Assembly: GCA_032358165.1 (NCBI GenBank)
Contig: JAALGY010000033.1
Span: 992,001 to 1,056,000, forward strand
Direction: 5' to 3'
Length of the DNA stretch: 64,000 bases
DNA from: Diplosphaera chodatii
Taxonomy: Eukaryota; Chlorophyta; Trebouxiophyceae; Prasiolales; Stichococcaceae
Of the stretch, positions 36,001 to 47,300 are shown one piece after another. The notes below the pieces were generated by a model. That model was not told the DNA's origin and ran no database searches. It was given only the letters and a program-made list of their open reading frames with translations. The position numbers and the translations under genes are program-made. Every line of letters starts with the position of its first letter. Positions within the stretch are counted from its first letter, which is position 1.

Positions 36001-36516
36001 GCAATCGACAGTGGGACTGGCATGGAGCAACTCGCGCACTCGAGGACTGCGCTCGGGTTGTTGAGCGACACGGTGCTGAGCCGCAGCGTATCACCAATTG
36101 CAATGGGCAGCGACCCTCCCTTGGGCACGCGTTCCAACTTCTGATTGGAGCGGATGATGTAGCTACCATTGGTTGATGTGTCATACACCTTGAAGCCCTG
36201 CCCCAGAAACACATGTGCAGACTGCGATTGAGCTGTCACACGCCTGACGGCATTGATGCAGGATGAAACAATATCACAAGCAAGACGTGCCACACAAGTA
36301 GATGTGCAAGGTGCCGCCCACCATGTGCGCGTCGCCGATGACCTGGCAGTGCTTGCCGGACACCTGCGCCAGCGCCATTGGCAGCGGAAGGCCCGCGGAC
36401 TTGGGCACGTTGCGACCAATGTGCGTGACCTCCTGCAGCAGGACGATGTCGGGGCCGCTGGATGCGCCATTCGCCTTTGCAAAGTCGCTGGTGGCCCTGA
36501 GCACGCCCGTCATCAT
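33075..36516 (-). CDS. FHA-domain, coiled-coil protein with acidic C-terminal tail
   Basis: ATG 36516 begins MMTGVLRATSDFAKANGASS. The FHA domain follows: IVLLQEVTHIGRNVPKSAGL has the G-R motif, VSGKHCQVIGD has the S-x-x-H motif, and VYDTSTNGSYI has the T-NG motif. These residues bind phosphothreonine peptides. After the FHA come several exons of heptad-like coiled coil, such as LGEARGETEAARNQLDAKVA, EQEIKELSAAKASLAQQVAE and AEVDQLKQQLKDAQQHKDEE. VEMEVKMLRDELTVNEERVH and EARAIVQAADLEMEAALGTL also belong to it. The last exon is long, Ala/Asp/Glu-rich and probably disordered, ending in an almost purely acidic stretch with the stop at 33075-33077. It is likely a nuclear scaffold reading a phosphorylated partner; no specific orthologue is identified. 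Confidence 0.8.
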
Positions 36517-37142
36517 GCACACCAATCAACTCGCCAAGCAGCGACCAGTCTAATCGCCAAGGAGCCTGCACATAGATTCAAAGCTGCATTCGGGCCGAGG
36601 CTCAACCATCATTCTCTCTTGACACCACCACCTTGTCCTGCTGCCGCATAGGCACATGCTGGCTGCAGGCGTGCCCCAGCATCAGCATGTCAGCATCAGG
36701 CATGCAACACTTGCAGCTTTGACACGGTAGATCGCAAACGAGCTGAGCATGCAAGCGGCATGCACGACATGGGTGTAACCCTGCATGTTACTGACCTGGT
36801 TTCGAAAGCGTGGCCCGCGGTGGGCTGGCGAACCGGCACCGCAGCACAGAGCTCAGTAAGGCCGCATACAAATGCTGAACACTGAAAGCAAAGTCAGCCG
36901 CGCAGGCATACTGTGCTCTCATGCTCTGAATGCTCGTGCTTTGATGATCGCAGCACGCATCGCACGCACCGCTCCAGGGTACAGTCCACCCCCTGCAGCA
37001 GTACCGGCAAGACCGCGCGCCAAGGATGTGCACGCCCTCGACGATCGCGCAACACCTTCAGTACGGCTGCGAGTTACTCATAGAACAGTTTTTGTGCTTC
37101 TTTCGGGTGCGCCCTACGTCAGAATAGTCTGCAGGCTAGCAG
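36517..37142. promoter_or_regulatory. Divergent promoter region
   Basis: About 630 bases between the FHA gene and the SDR gene start codons. No supported gene. Confidence 0.45.
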
Positions 37143-38503
37143 ATGCCTCCTCCAAGCCCTGTTGCAAACACCCTGTTGCATGGCAAGGTCGCAGTCGTCA
37201 CCGGCGGAGCTATGGGTAAGCATGACGGGTTTTCATGATCACGAGTCTCGTCGATCATAATGTGTGACAGACTTCAGCTGCGTGCGCCAAAGAACCGTGG
37301 GCCACGGTGCCTGCAGGCATTGGCGAGACAACCGTTCGGAAGCTCGTGGCTTCGGGATGCAAAGTTGTGATCGCAGATGTAGCTCAAGAAAAAGGAGAGG
37401 CTCTTGCGGCTGACATGAGGGGCGATGCAGCCTACTGTCGATGCGATGTCACGTGCGGCTTGCCGTTGCTGTGTGCCGCACACTAGAGGCAGGATGCGGC
37501 GCGGAGGCTCTGGGTTTGTGTGTCATAGACAGAAGTTATGTTATGAACATAGAGCTTTGCTTGGTACCGTGTTTCCGCCCTCACTGGCACGGTTCAGCAT
37601 GTGATGCAGGTTGGAGCGCGACCTGCAAGATGCCATCGCATTTGCGGAGGAGACGTTTGGCGCCTTGTATCTGCTTGTCAACAATGCTGGCGTCATGGGC
37701 GCACTGTGCAACCTGGAAGACACGGCAGCTGCGGATTTCGAGCGTACACTGCGGATTAATCTCATCAGCGTTTTCCTTGGCACAAAGCACGCCATCAGGT
37801 GCGTCGGGCAACACAAAGCGCTACATGCAGATCATACGTACTGCACATGGCTGCAAGCTGCCAGGCCAGTAAATCTGACCTTGTTTGCTGCGGTGACATG
37901 TAGGGCGATGAGGGCATCTGGCACAATGGGAGCTATTGTGAACGTGACAAGTGCAGCCGGCCTGCGGGGCGGACTCAGCCCAGCAGACTACAGCACTTCA
38001 AAAGCGGGAGTTGTTGCCCTGACGCAACAGGCAGCATGCGAGGCTGCACCACATGGCATCCGTGTCAACTCGGTGGCGCCAGCATATGTGGCAACGGTGA
38101 AACACAAATGATCTACAGGCATTTGCGCTTTGCAGTACTATGCAGTACAGCAGTAGTAGCGAGGCAGGCGAGCACGAGCCGCATATCAGCATTATAAACA
38201 GTGCGGTTCCCGCATCGAGATGTGATGCATCCTGTTTTTGATGCACTGCAGCCAATGCTGAGCGCCATCATGGGGGGAGCAGCAACAGCAGAGGTCTCAA
38301 AGCAGCTGTCGGAGGTGTCCAGCTTCAGGGGTCACATTGCCACAGCGGAGGATGTGGCCAACTCCATCGCATTCCTGGCTAGCAGTCAGGCAGCGGCAAT
38401 CACTGGCGTCAACCTGCTGATAGACACGGGGTTGCTGACTGGCATCGGCGGCAAACCCACTTTCAGCAGTGGCACAGCGGCAGCGGCAGCTCAGCCATCA
38501 TGA
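37143..38503 (+). CDS. Short-chain dehydrogenase/reductase (classical SDR)
   Basis: ATG 37143 gives MPPPSPVANTLLHGKVAVVT, then GGAMG spliced to GIGETTVRKLVASGCKVVIA. The TGGAMGIG turn is the nucleotide-binding motif, and the Asp in IADV suggests NAD preference. Next come ERDLQDAIAFAEETFGALYL, the NNAG motif in LVNNAGVMG and FERTLRINLISVFLGTKHAI. The catalytic Ser is in AIVNVTSAAGLRGG and the YxxxK pair in DYSTSKAGVVALTQQ. The exon ending VNSVAPAYVAT joins PMLSAIMGGAATAEVSKQLS. The C-terminus HIATAEDVANSIAFLASSQA to NLLIDTGLLTGIGG is standard for the family. Stop at 38501-38503. The substrate cannot be inferred; plant relatives include secoisolariciresinol- and xanthoxin-dehydrogenase-like enzymes. 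Confidence 0.88.
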
Positions 38504-38844
38504 CAGTCACGAAAGGATGGGGCTTGGGGTCACGCACGGTCGTGGGATGGACAGTGTCTACAGCGGCATCTGCGGTGGAAGAAAGGGGCTTCTAAACCCT
38601 GAAACCGCCAGTGAAAGTTGGGCCACTGCCCAGATTTGTCACACAACTACTGCGCCCACCAGACTGACCAGAGCCCGTTCGCGCACAGCAGCAGTCCAGC
38701 AGTGTTTGAGAAGCATTTGGTAACAGCTGAGCGGTCGTGAACATCCCGCACTTGACGCAACGCTCCGCAAAGCAAGCAGTCGGCTGGAGGACATCAGCAC
38801 CGCCCGGTCCGCCTCAGACGCAAAGCTGGACATCCTCAGCAATC
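38504..38844. other. Spacer and probable 5' leader of the AdoMetDC-ODC transcript
   Basis: About 340 bases. It contains an ATG-less open frame (38730-38858) discussed under findings. The promoter of the AdoMetDC-ODC transcript should lie here or in the SDR 3' region. Confidence 0.4.
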
Positions 38845-39302
38845 ATGCAGGACTCTGAAGACGGCAGTAGTGGTTCAAATTGTGCCCTAGACATTGGTGT
38901 GACCAGCAATCCCGGCCGGCGGAGCTTCTACGAGGCACCAACCTTCGACGACGATCGGCCGTGGGGGCTGCGCGCTAAGAAGTTCAAGGACCCAGCCTAC
39001 GGCGACGTGAGTTTGCTCTCCGTTTGCTTATGCTTTCAGCCGTCGTCGTGCATGCACAAGCGCTGAGCCGCCGGCTGCTCTATCGGGAAGCTGCAGTGCC
39101 CTCTCTGTGGCGGCTAATGTCAGACGCCTGTTTGGATGCATGCACGGGACAGCGGGCCTGCGTGCCATGGTTGCATGTACCATTTGACTGTGTCGCAGTG
39201 TCGCATTGCAAATAGCTGTGCGATATACGCCTAATCAAAAGGCACAAGGCAACTGATCTGTGCTTCCTTCCATGGCTGCAGTGCGTGAAGAAGCCCAGCT
39301 GA
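38845..39302 (+). CDS. Conserved-peptide uORF of the AdoMetDC mRNA
   Basis: A 60-codon upstream ORF made of exon 38845-39006 and exon 39282-39302, joined by a 275-base GT-AG intron in phase 0. The first half (MQDSEDGSSGSN...) is unremarkable. The second half reads RRSFYEAPTFDDDRPWGLRA, then KKFKDPAYGD spliced to CVKKPS and a stop. Plant AdoMetDC mRNAs carry a roughly 50-codon uORF with the order FYEAP, D-RP, a KKF block, A-Y-- and finally C-(R/K)KPS-stop. The agreement, including the terminal PS, is far beyond chance. In plants this peptide stalls ribosomes at its stop codon when spermidine and spermine are high, lowering translation of the main ORF. Here the stop lies 112 bases before the main ATG at 39415, on the same spliced transcript by inference. 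Confidence 0.85.
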
Positions 39303-39414
39303 CAGGACACGGGTGCATTTTAGCAGCTCATCAGCTCAGGAGGCCACGCCACCACTCTAGCAAAGCTCGCAAGCTGGTTTTGTCAGGTTTCTGGCCGCGT
39401 CAGCAGTAGACAGC

Positions 39415-42400
39415 ATGTCTGCGTACAGCACTGCCGCCGTGGCTGCGCCCTTCCCGACGCCCGTCTTCGAGGGGTCTGAGAAGCGCATCGAGATCGACTT
39501 TGCGCCCGCTGGCGGCGGCAAAAATGACACCGCCAGCCTGCGGTGCATCGCCCGCCCACAGCTGGACATGATCCTTGACCTGGCCGCCTGCTGCATCGTC
39601 TCAGCGCGCCACGGCGCCGCGTTCGATGCATACGTGCTGTCGGAGAGCAGCCTGTTCGTGTACCCACGCAAGGCCATCCTCAAGACGTGCGGCACCACAA
39701 AGCTGCTGGCGGCGGTGCCCGGTAAGCATCTCTGCATGTGTTGTGTCTGTCAGTCTGCCAGGCATCTATGGTGGTCAGAGGTACCCACGGTGCGCAGTAT
39801 AAACAAGAGCGCTCATGCCGACGTCAGTGCTGCGACTTGTTGCTGCAGCTCTGATTGAGGCAGCGGTGATGGTGGGCCTGGTACCGGTGCGCGCCAAGTA
39901 CTCACGCGCCTCCTTCCTGTTCCCCGAGCAGCAGGTGACTGTCGTGCAATGTGGACTTGCATACAGTATGGACTTGCATACAGTGCTCATCCTCAAGTGA
40001 AGTCTGGCACACTCGTAGCGTCCGTCCAGTGTGACGATGAGGCATGGGTGCGAGGGCGTGCCACTGATGTTGGGGTGCTAATGCGGTGCAGCCCTCGATG
40101 CATGCAAGCTTCCCAGAGGAGACGCGACTGCTGCAGACTGCCTTTTCCACCATGGGTGGGATCTCCGGCGCCTACGTGCTGGGTGACGCCCTGAGGGGCC
40201 TGCAGTGGCACGTCTTTGTGGCGCAGAGCGCAGCTGCCCAGCAGCAGCCGGTGAGCTCAGCTGGCTCAAGCACCCGTATACATATAGTGGTTGTTCCAAT
40301 CTATGTAATGTGTGCATGAATGATCGTTTGGCAGTGAGTCTGTCGTGACCCTGAACAGACCATTGCTGCATATTTGTGCGCAGGCCTGCACTCTGGAGGT
40401 GTGCATGACGGGGCTGGACCCAGTCAAGGCAGCGCAGTTTGCCCGCGGCCCGGGCTTTGTGTCAGCTGAGGCCACCACTGACGCCAGCGGCATCCGTGCG
40501 TTGCTGCCAGGCGCCAAGATCGACGACTATGTGTGAGTTCCTCTCGCTTTCGCAGCAAGCTGCTTGCAGGCTAGCGTGCCTGCAAACTGGCATCGAGATG
40601 CATGCATCGTGGATGTGCTGCGCTTTTTGAGATCCCTGTGCTGGCGCGTGCAGGTTCGAGCCATGCGGGTACTCGATGAATGGCATGGATGGAGCGCAGG
40701 CCTCTACCATCCACATCACTCCGGAGCTGGGCTTCTCGTACGCCAGCGTGGAGGTCTTCTGCCAGGTGTGCATTTGCACCTCGTGCACACAGGTCGTCGA
40801 GACTACCCTGAGCCTCGACTCATCCACAGCGCACGATCAAGAGGTGTTTTAGCTTTCAATGCTCTCCTGTTGCCTCAGCTCGCAACTTGACTCACGTAGG
40901 ACAAGGAGGAGGTGGACATCAGGCGCATGGTCGCCCACATTGCCGGCATCTTCCGCCCGGCCGAGCTGGCGGTCGTGACGACCGTCGACTGCGCTGGCGA
41001 CGCGCCTGCCTGGGGCGTGTCCATCTCCCCGCCGCCCGGCTACGTCAGCACCGGTCGCACCGTGCAGGAGCTGCACACTGGCGGCTGCGTGACCTTCCTG
41101 TCGCTGGCCGCCGGCGACGCCGCTAGTGGCGTGCGCGTGGGCACGGCTGACAGCTGCACTGCTGCGGACTGCACCGCCGCCGCTGCGCAGTTCCTGGTGC
41201 GGCCGGCCTCGCCAGCTGGCTCAGCAAGCTCTGCGAGCGGCGCGCTGTGCCCGCCGGTGCCCCAGCCGTACCAGGGCCCGCCCTCGGCGTACCTGTCCGA
41301 CTCCGAGGAGGGCACCCTGGGCTCAGACAGCGGCGACGCCGCTGCAGCTGAGGAAGCGCAGCTGGTGACAACCAAGCCGCAGCCGCTGGTTGCATTGGGC
41401 TCTGCCTTCGAGGATGATGGTCAGTGCAGCGAGGCGGTTGCTGGCGTCATGGCCAAGTATGCCGCTGTGCCACTGCCGGCTACCGATGCCACGGCGCTCG
41501 ATGCCCATATTGGCGGCCTGATTAAGGTGGGTGCCTGCACATGACATGTTCTGGACTGCGCTTGTAGCGTGCTCTGTGCGACTCTCTAGTGCTGCCTGCA
41601 CCCTCAGGAACCACCTGGCACAAACCATACTCTTTGATTGCTTGCGCCAAGCTGTCGACTGCATGGGTGCAGACGCGGCGCCTGGATGACACCTTCTATG
41701 TGACGGATCTGGGCATGGTGGCAGCCCTGGCGGCGGCCTGGACCAAGTTGATGCCGCGCGTGCGCCCCTTCTACGCCGTCAAGTGCGTCGCCGTTGCCCA
41801 AATCAGCAGAAGCGTTTTTGATGTGGTTGTGCTGCTGCGGGCCACCTGCATGTGTGCATTGGCATGGCATCTGGTGCCGCTGCGAGCATTCGCCGGCCAG
41901 TTCCTTATCTCCCAAGCATCTGCTGCAACAGGTGCAATGGTGACCTGGCGCTGCTGGAGGTGTTGGCCGCTGCAGGCGCGTGCTTCGACTGTGCGTCTGA
42001 GGCAGAGATTGCTGCAGTCCTGGGCTGCGGCGTCAGCGCTGATCGCATCATCTTCGCCAATGCCTGCAAGCGCCCATCTGACATCAGGTGCAAGCTGTTT
42101 TACATCTTGTCATTGCTAGTTTTTGTCTCCATGCATCCGTCTGCCTCGATGCACTCATTCTGTGATTTGCAAGAAAGATGGGACTGCTCACATCTGTCCT
42201 TTGCCTATGCAGGGCTGCAGAGGCATCTGGTGTGCACCTCACCACTGCCGACAGCGAGTCTGAGCTGTACAAGATTGCAGCCATCAACCCTGCAGCTCAG
42301 GTGTGTCCAGAGGCCGCATGTCGTATGTTGTGATGTGAGTATGCTGCATGCGCAGCTGTGCAGGCTTTGCACTCTTGCTGACGACAATGTATTTTTTGAC

Positions 42401-43828
42401 AGCTGGACTGTAATCTCCACAGGTGCTGCTGCGCATCCGCCAGGACGACCCCTCGGCGCGCTGCCAGTTGGGCAACAAGTATGGCGCTGAGACGCACGAC
42501 ATCCAGGGTGAACACACGTCCTGCAGCCATGTCCATTGCAGCCAACCTAGCCAACCCTGCAACAGCTGGGAAGGTGATCAGCCAGGCCACTGGCATGTTT
42601 CAGCCATCCCCACTTGCGCAGTTTGCCTGATCCAAACATTGCAGGGCTGCTGGAGGTGGCTAGGGAGCTGGGGCTCGATCTGGCGGGCGTGTCGTTCCAT
42701 GTCGGCAGCGGCGCCTCAAACCCTGATGCACTCCCGGAGGGTATTGCCGCCGCCGCCGCCGTGTTTGCCTGCGCAGCAGAGCAGGGCTTTGCCATGCGCG
42801 TGCTGGACATCGGCGGCGGCTTCCCCGGCGGTGAGCAGCTCTGCTTTCTGGCTCCACGCTGCATCCACTGCCGCCTGTGCCTCATGGCGCACCTCGCATG
42901 TCGGTGTGCCTCCTCTTATGCTGAGCTGACCAGACAAACACAATGCTGCAGGGCAAGTCGATGCAGAAGGCAGTGTGGATCTGGGTCGTGTGCCCGCAGC
43001 AGTCAATGCTGCACTGGCGGTGCACTTCCCGCCTGAGCGGGGCGTGGACATCATTGCTGAGCCTGGCAGGTGTGTTCAGGGGTAACTGCCAGGTGACAGG
43101 GTTTTTGTTTGACACCATTGCATATGCAGTACGGCCTGGGCTTGCTTGCACCAGCCAGCCTGTGAGCATGCTGGGCTGCTGCTGCAGGTTCTTTGCGGAG
43201 TCGTGCGCCACGCTGGTCTGCCAGGTGTTTGGCCGCCGCCAGCACGATGTGCCGCCACTGGATGACATGGCTGCAGCACCGCCGCTGGGTCCGGTTGCTG
43301 CCCTCTTCGAGGCTGTGCCGCCGTCTGTGTTCGACTACTACATAACGGACGGCCTGTATGGCTCCTTCAACTGCATCATGTACGACCATGCGCAGCCGAC
43401 GGCTCGCCCGCTGCGCTGCCCAACGCTGCCGCCACTGTCGCCTGGCAAGGCCGCCAGCACTGCAGAGGGCGACGCTAAGTTTCCGTCCACCGTCTTTGGA
43501 CCCTCGTGCGACGGCTTGGACACTGTCTTCCAGGTGATGCCGGCAGCTTTTGCAAACACAGCTTGCAGTTTTGCAGCAGTGCGCAAGCTTGATGGTTTTT
43601 CCACCATACATTGTGCTGGTTGCCGATTGTGTGGCGACCCGCTGTTTGCAGTCCTGCCTGCTGCCGGAGCTGCGTGATGGCGACTGGCTGGTGTTTCCGG
43701 GCATGGGCGCGTACACGCTGTGCGGCGCCTCCGACTTCAATGGCATTGCTGCAACACGCGTGCCCACGTTCTATGTGCACTCTGTGCTGGGGGTCTGCGC
43801 TTTGGCAGCGCCCGTGGCGAGTTCCTGA
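39415..43828 (+). CDS. Bifunctional S-adenosylmethionine decarboxylase-ornithine decarboxylase fusion
   Basis: Fourteen exons sum to 2706 bases (about 901 residues) with every junction in phase. Exons: 39415-39721, 39849-39934, 40092-40250, 40384-40532, 40654-40765, 40900-41526, 41673-41782, 41932-42087, 42213-42300, 42423-42507, 42645-42830, 42952-43069, 43188-43533, 43652-43828. Residues ~17-345 are AdoMetDC, which makes the aminopropyl donor. The self-cleavage site is [13 protein letters not shown] (Glu77-Ser78), with [22 protein letters not shown] and [18 protein letters not shown]. An Ala/Ser/Asp-rich linker follows. From ~455 on is ODC (ornithine to putrescine, PLP). It has [18 protein letters not shown] (PLP Lys ~517), [30 protein letters not shown] and [45 protein letters not shown] and [13 protein letters not shown] complete the site. 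All expected catalytic residues of both enzymes are present. Likely cytosolic. Confidence 0.93.
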
Positions 43829-44304
43829 CTGGGATCTGGGAGTAGCCTCTTAGTGCCAGATGCAGTCCGTTATACTGTCTGGAAGGGGACGCACAGCCGC
43901 ACGCCACATTCGGGAGGCTGGTCTAGGGATGGTTTGATGGTTTCGCAGCGTGGACAGGACTAAAGCAGATCAAATACTGAACTCGAGACACGTTAGCATC
44001 TGTGGCTCAGACAGCAATTGGTGCCCGCACATCCTCTTAGTGCCCGTGCATGCTTCATGTAGGCACTGCTCATGCTTCATCACAATTGTGATATTCGAAT
44101 GCTAAGGAGCAGGCAGTGATGTTAACATCGTAACAAAGTGCACCTTTCACTAGTATCTGATGATCTGTGTCCCACCTATATATTCGGATCGGCTTGCTGC
44201 TCAAATCCCGTATGCCAACCACGTTTACAACACTAGTGCCTTTACGTTCTATTGCCATGTCTTCCAGTCAGGCCCCGCAGCACTTCTGCTATTGACCACT
44301 AACA
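43829..44304. other. Convergent 3' intergenic region
   Basis: About 480 bases, locally AT-richer than the genes. It is between the stops of the AdoMetDC-ODC gene and the DUF3431 gene. No gene or RNA recognised. Confidence 0.5.
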
Positions 44305-47300
44305 TCACTCTGCGATCGCCGCTGCTGATGACGTCCCCTCATCCTGTTTGTCTGCTGTCACACCCTCAGCAATCTGTTCTGTACTGGCTAATGCCTGTTG
44401 CAAGGCTGCCTGTAAACGTGTTTGGTCGCTCAGGCTGGCGACCTGCTCTCCTATGCCGCCCGTGACCCCTGCCTGTTGTGGCCCCTGGTGTTCTGACGTG
44501 TTGCCGCTGTCAACTGCAGCCTGTCCCTCTGCGACGCTTGTGTCTGCATCTGATGCCGCGTCTGCATCAGTCAGCGAGGCCCCTTGGCTCACTTGAAGGT
44601 CAGTAACTTCCAGTGGCTGCCCAACTGCTTGCGCGTTCTGCTCCTGTGTTGCAGCCACTTGTGGGCCATCTGCCAGGTCTTCTTCCAGTCCTGTGGCTGT
44701 TGCCACCTGATCTGGCGGGTGCTCCTGCGATGGCCCTTCCGCCATTGCATCCTCAGTACGGGCAATCGCTGCTATGGCTGCCTGCTGCTCCATTCCCATG
44801 GGTTCCATAGAGGCGGTTCTGTGTCTGCACCCCTTGTGTGTCTGTTTGCTGCATGTCAGGTGTCTCAACCGCTGCCGCCTGCTGTACATCTCCTAATTTC
44901 GGCAGTGCCTGCTGCAGCACCGCAGCCTGCTCGGGGGCTGCCCCGATGTTGTCTGATGCTGCATCAGCCAAAGCTGCTTGCGCTGCTGCCGCCAGCTGGT
45001 CGTCATCAGCTGGTCCGCTGGCAACTGCTGTAGTACCCATTTCTGTGTCTGAAGTTGTTGCATCTGCAGATGCTGCAGGCGCAGCTGCGCGGCTTTCCTG
45101 CACTGTCGCCGCTAAGGCATCATCTGCTGCTGGTTGCTGCTGCTGTGCTGCCCAGCGGTGATGCAGCATGTAGGGTTGTGGCACAGGCGGCGCCTTCAGC
45201 CTGATGTCACCCTGTTCCTCCTCGCTGTGTTGATGACGAGAGAGTCCTCAGCAGAGCAGCCTTTACACATGTGTCTGCTTTAACAACACGGGGGTGCATG
45301 ACACTGACCTTACCTGCAGTGGTATGCATCACACTTGGACACCGCGTGCACGACAGGTGGCTCCCCAAACACCATATGCCATGCCGCTTCAAAACTCACA
45401 GCCAATGGAAAGCTGTCGGCATCCGTTGCAGCCTGCAGTTTACAGCCTGGCATCATGTGGTGCAAACATTGGAGTCCAGTACAGACGGATGCATGAGATG
45501 CCGTGCACACCACAGTAGGATTGATGCGATGCATGACATTGCTGCACGCAGTCCTTACGCACTCACGTGCAGGACATCAAGGGCATTTCTGTAGAACGAC
45601 AGTGGCCGCTGGCGGACACGCTCCCTGGTCACCACGAACTCTGCACAGCACGCCGGCTCCACGACCTGCGCTGGCATATCACCAAGCTCCGCCTGCATGT
45701 GCAGAGCACCAACCATGTGCCAGGTTGCTGAGGTGATCCACAGTCTGAGGCCCAGGAACAACCCAATGTCGCATGATCTGCACCTCTATCTCTTGCCCCA
45801 GGCACGTTGCTACCTCAGTAAGTCGCATGGGGCAGAATGCTGCAGGGGCCCCCAGCACCTGGAACAAAGCGTCCCAGCGCTCTGCGAGCATCTGCGACGC
45901 GCCGACCGCGTAGAAGCGCACGGCGTCCGGCTCGTTCAGCAGCGGGTCGTTGGCAGCCTTGGGGTCGTGCGGCGTGAGGCAGTAGCCCAGCGCACTGCAG
46001 GGCCGCTCCCCTCGCTGCTGCGCCTCATGCTGGCACTCCCTGTTTGAAGATAGTATGGACACAGGTCAGCCTGTCCATCCAGTCATTGCAGCCCTGTCTG
46101 CGGCAAGACTGAGCAACGTGCCTGCGGGCCCTATGACATGCAGCTGCTGAGGCGGCTAGTAGGTGTTGCCTGCATGCCGCCGGCATTGGTTCAACATCAT
46201 ATATTCAACAAAGAATACACTGAACAATAAAACGTCGCACCAATCTGTGAACCCCCAGTGTCGAATGTTGGCAAAGGGCAGAGCGCCCCACTTGAGGTTT
46301 CGCACCATCCCCACGGCACTCCTGCGGTGCCAGCCCTTTCTGCAGGATGCACACTGGCAATCAAACAGCAGGCCCGGGGAATGACGCCTGATGCCAACCT
46401 GCGACTGCCCCAGGAAGTGCTGCACATACAACCATTCAGCTCGGATGTGTGCACACACATGTCTGCAGCTACATTCTGCGTGCAACTCACTCGTGGCCGT
46501 GCAGGAACAGCATGTTTGCGGGCAGGCTGTCGTAGTGGTCGTGAATGAACTGCAGGTAGGCGCTGGCCTCGCGCCCCACGTGGCCCGCCGCAAACCGGGG
46601 ACACTCCTGCGGCCTGTCCACTTCTGCTCCTGCATGCAGATACAAATATGTAGGCGCTCTCCCCATGAAGGAGCCCGATTCGATCGCGGTGCACTCTTGG
46701 ACCATGACTCAGTTGCCCATGGGCTCGGGTGACGCAGGGCAGGCACAGAGCAGGCAGGTTTGGCGGGACCTGGCGGGCAGCGCTGCCGGTGTTGCTCCAG
46801 GTTCGGCACGAACTGATAGACTGCTGTGGGGACATCTCCCAAATGCAGCGGCAACCTGCATGCAGCAGGCCAGTGGCTGTCAGGAAGGACCACTGGCCCG
46901 CCAGGCCTTTGTTACTGAGCGCACTTGAGCACAGCACAGCAGTCCTTGCTTACCAGCTGATGTCCTCTGCAAGATGAGCGATCACAATCATCTTCTCAGG
47001 ACCCTGCTCAGCGCTGCTGCTTCTGCTGCCAACGATGTCGTCATCGCGATCACTGCTGCTGCTGGCGTCATTCTGTTCATCTGCACCTCCTGCCTCAGTG
47101 GTGCCCCTTGCTACCCCACTGCCACCCTGCCCCCGTGTGCTGTTTGCGTCACCATTGCCATCAGGCTCATCTGACACAGCTGCCCCCAGACTCGCAGCTT
47201 TGCTACCAAATAGGACTGACCCCTCCAGCAGCTCGCTTGCAGTAGCAGCACTGGAGTTGGTCACCGAGGCCAGGCTTGCAGGCCATTCTGAATGCATGCC

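Noticed and set aside
41590..41672. Acceptor at about 41608 giving an ODC start in another frame (ending the AdoMetDC protein)
   Set aside because: With the donor at 41526 that acceptor gives EPPGTNHTL and a stop, leaving ODC without its N-terminus. The acceptor at 41672 keeps phase and yields the expected [17 protein letters not shown] junction.
44090..44260. Possible tRNA-like segment in the AT-richer spacer after the fusion gene
   Set aside because: A CAAATCCC-like box is present, but no cloverleaf stems or A-box can be drawn around it.
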